Shown here: in pieces, positions 13,384 to 13,453 of the stretch
How positions within the stretch are numbered: the stretch's first letter is position 1
How the letters are laid out: each line of letters starts with the position of its first letter
Origin: Bdellovibrionales bacterium
GTDB lineage: Bacteria; Bdellovibrionota; Bdellovibrionia; Bdellovibrionales; UBA1609
Length of the DNA stretch: 13,453 nt
Assembly: GCA_020435025.1 (NCBI GenBank)
Contig: JAGRAG010000084.1
Coordinates: 1-13,453 of the forward strand
Direction: 5' to 3'
Position numbers and translations under genes: made by a program
The notes under the pieces: generated by a model
Told to the model about the DNA's origin: nothing
The model's input: only the letters and a program-made list of their open reading frames with translations
Databases searched by the model: none

Positions 13384-13405
13384 GTATGTGACATTTATCA
13401 CATAC
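13384..13405. promoter_or_regulatory. Crp/Fnr-family operator (TGTGA-N6-TCACA)
   Basis: GTATGTGA-CATTTA-TCACATAC is a perfect 8-bp inverted repeat with a 6-nt spacer. Its core TGTGA-N6-TCACA is the CRP half-site arrangement, also used by HcpR-type Crp/Fnr regulators in delta-group bacteria. It lies 55 nt upstream of the DUF2892 ATG. Which family member binds cannot be told from the site. It could also serve a divergent gene to the right: TATATT at 13429-13434 is a possible -10 on the plus strand. Confidence 0.75.
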
Positions 13406-13453
13406 CTAAATATTTAACATTACGAGACTATATTGATCTTTCCCTTAGACAAT

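Overview
The window reads as a chromosomal segment of a Bdellovibrionota-type (formerly deltaproteobacterial) Gram-negative bacterium. The basis is protein-level recognition: the IF-2 N-terminus (KVYEFAKEIGIETLALMDKI) and the operon layout resemble Bdellovibrio-group genomes as I remember them. An outer-membrane beta-barrel protein, a SurA-like periplasmic protein and a large lipoprotein confirm a diderm envelope. The species cannot be fixed from this window.

Right to left on the minus strand, 6389 to 36 is the conserved transcription/translation operon rimP-nusA-infB-rbfA-truB. Its genes are packed tightly: 2 nt between rimP and nusA, 44 nt between nusA and infB, a 1-nt TAGTG overlap between infB and rbfA, and 54 nt between rbfA and truB. 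It lacks the ylxR/rplGA genes that many bacteria carry between nusA and infB. Four of its five genes start with GTG or TTG. The operon probably continues left of the window.

Upstream of it, 6494-7629 holds a two-gene unit: a secreted SurA_N-like protein without a parvulin domain, coupled by TAATG to a RimI-like GNAT acetyltransferase. Strong intrinsic terminators bound this unit on both sides (6419-6444 and 7695-7721). The first of these lies directly before rimP and could be part of the rimP leader. 7771-8889 encodes an outer-membrane beta-barrel protein with a proline-rich, coiled-coil N-terminal half and an excellent ribosome binding site.

A roughly 560-nt AT-rich gap separates it from the only plus-strand gene, tRNA-Leu(CAA) at 9453-9539. 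The tRNA is followed by about 250 nt of structured, partly repetitive DNA. 9789-12791 encodes a 1000-residue lipoprotein made of about 18 repeats of roughly 49 residues, predicted to form beta-propellers. At the right edge, 13137-13328 encodes a small DUF2892 membrane protein. Its upstream region carries a perfect Crp/Fnr-family palindrome (TGTGA-N6-TCACA) at class-II spacing from a candidate -10 element.

Most of the window is conserved housekeeping. The places that merit attention are the nusA-infB junction, the rimP leader hairpin, the tRNA-Leu downstream region, the repeat lipoprotein and the DUF2892 operator. I found no mobile element, CRISPR array or defence system.
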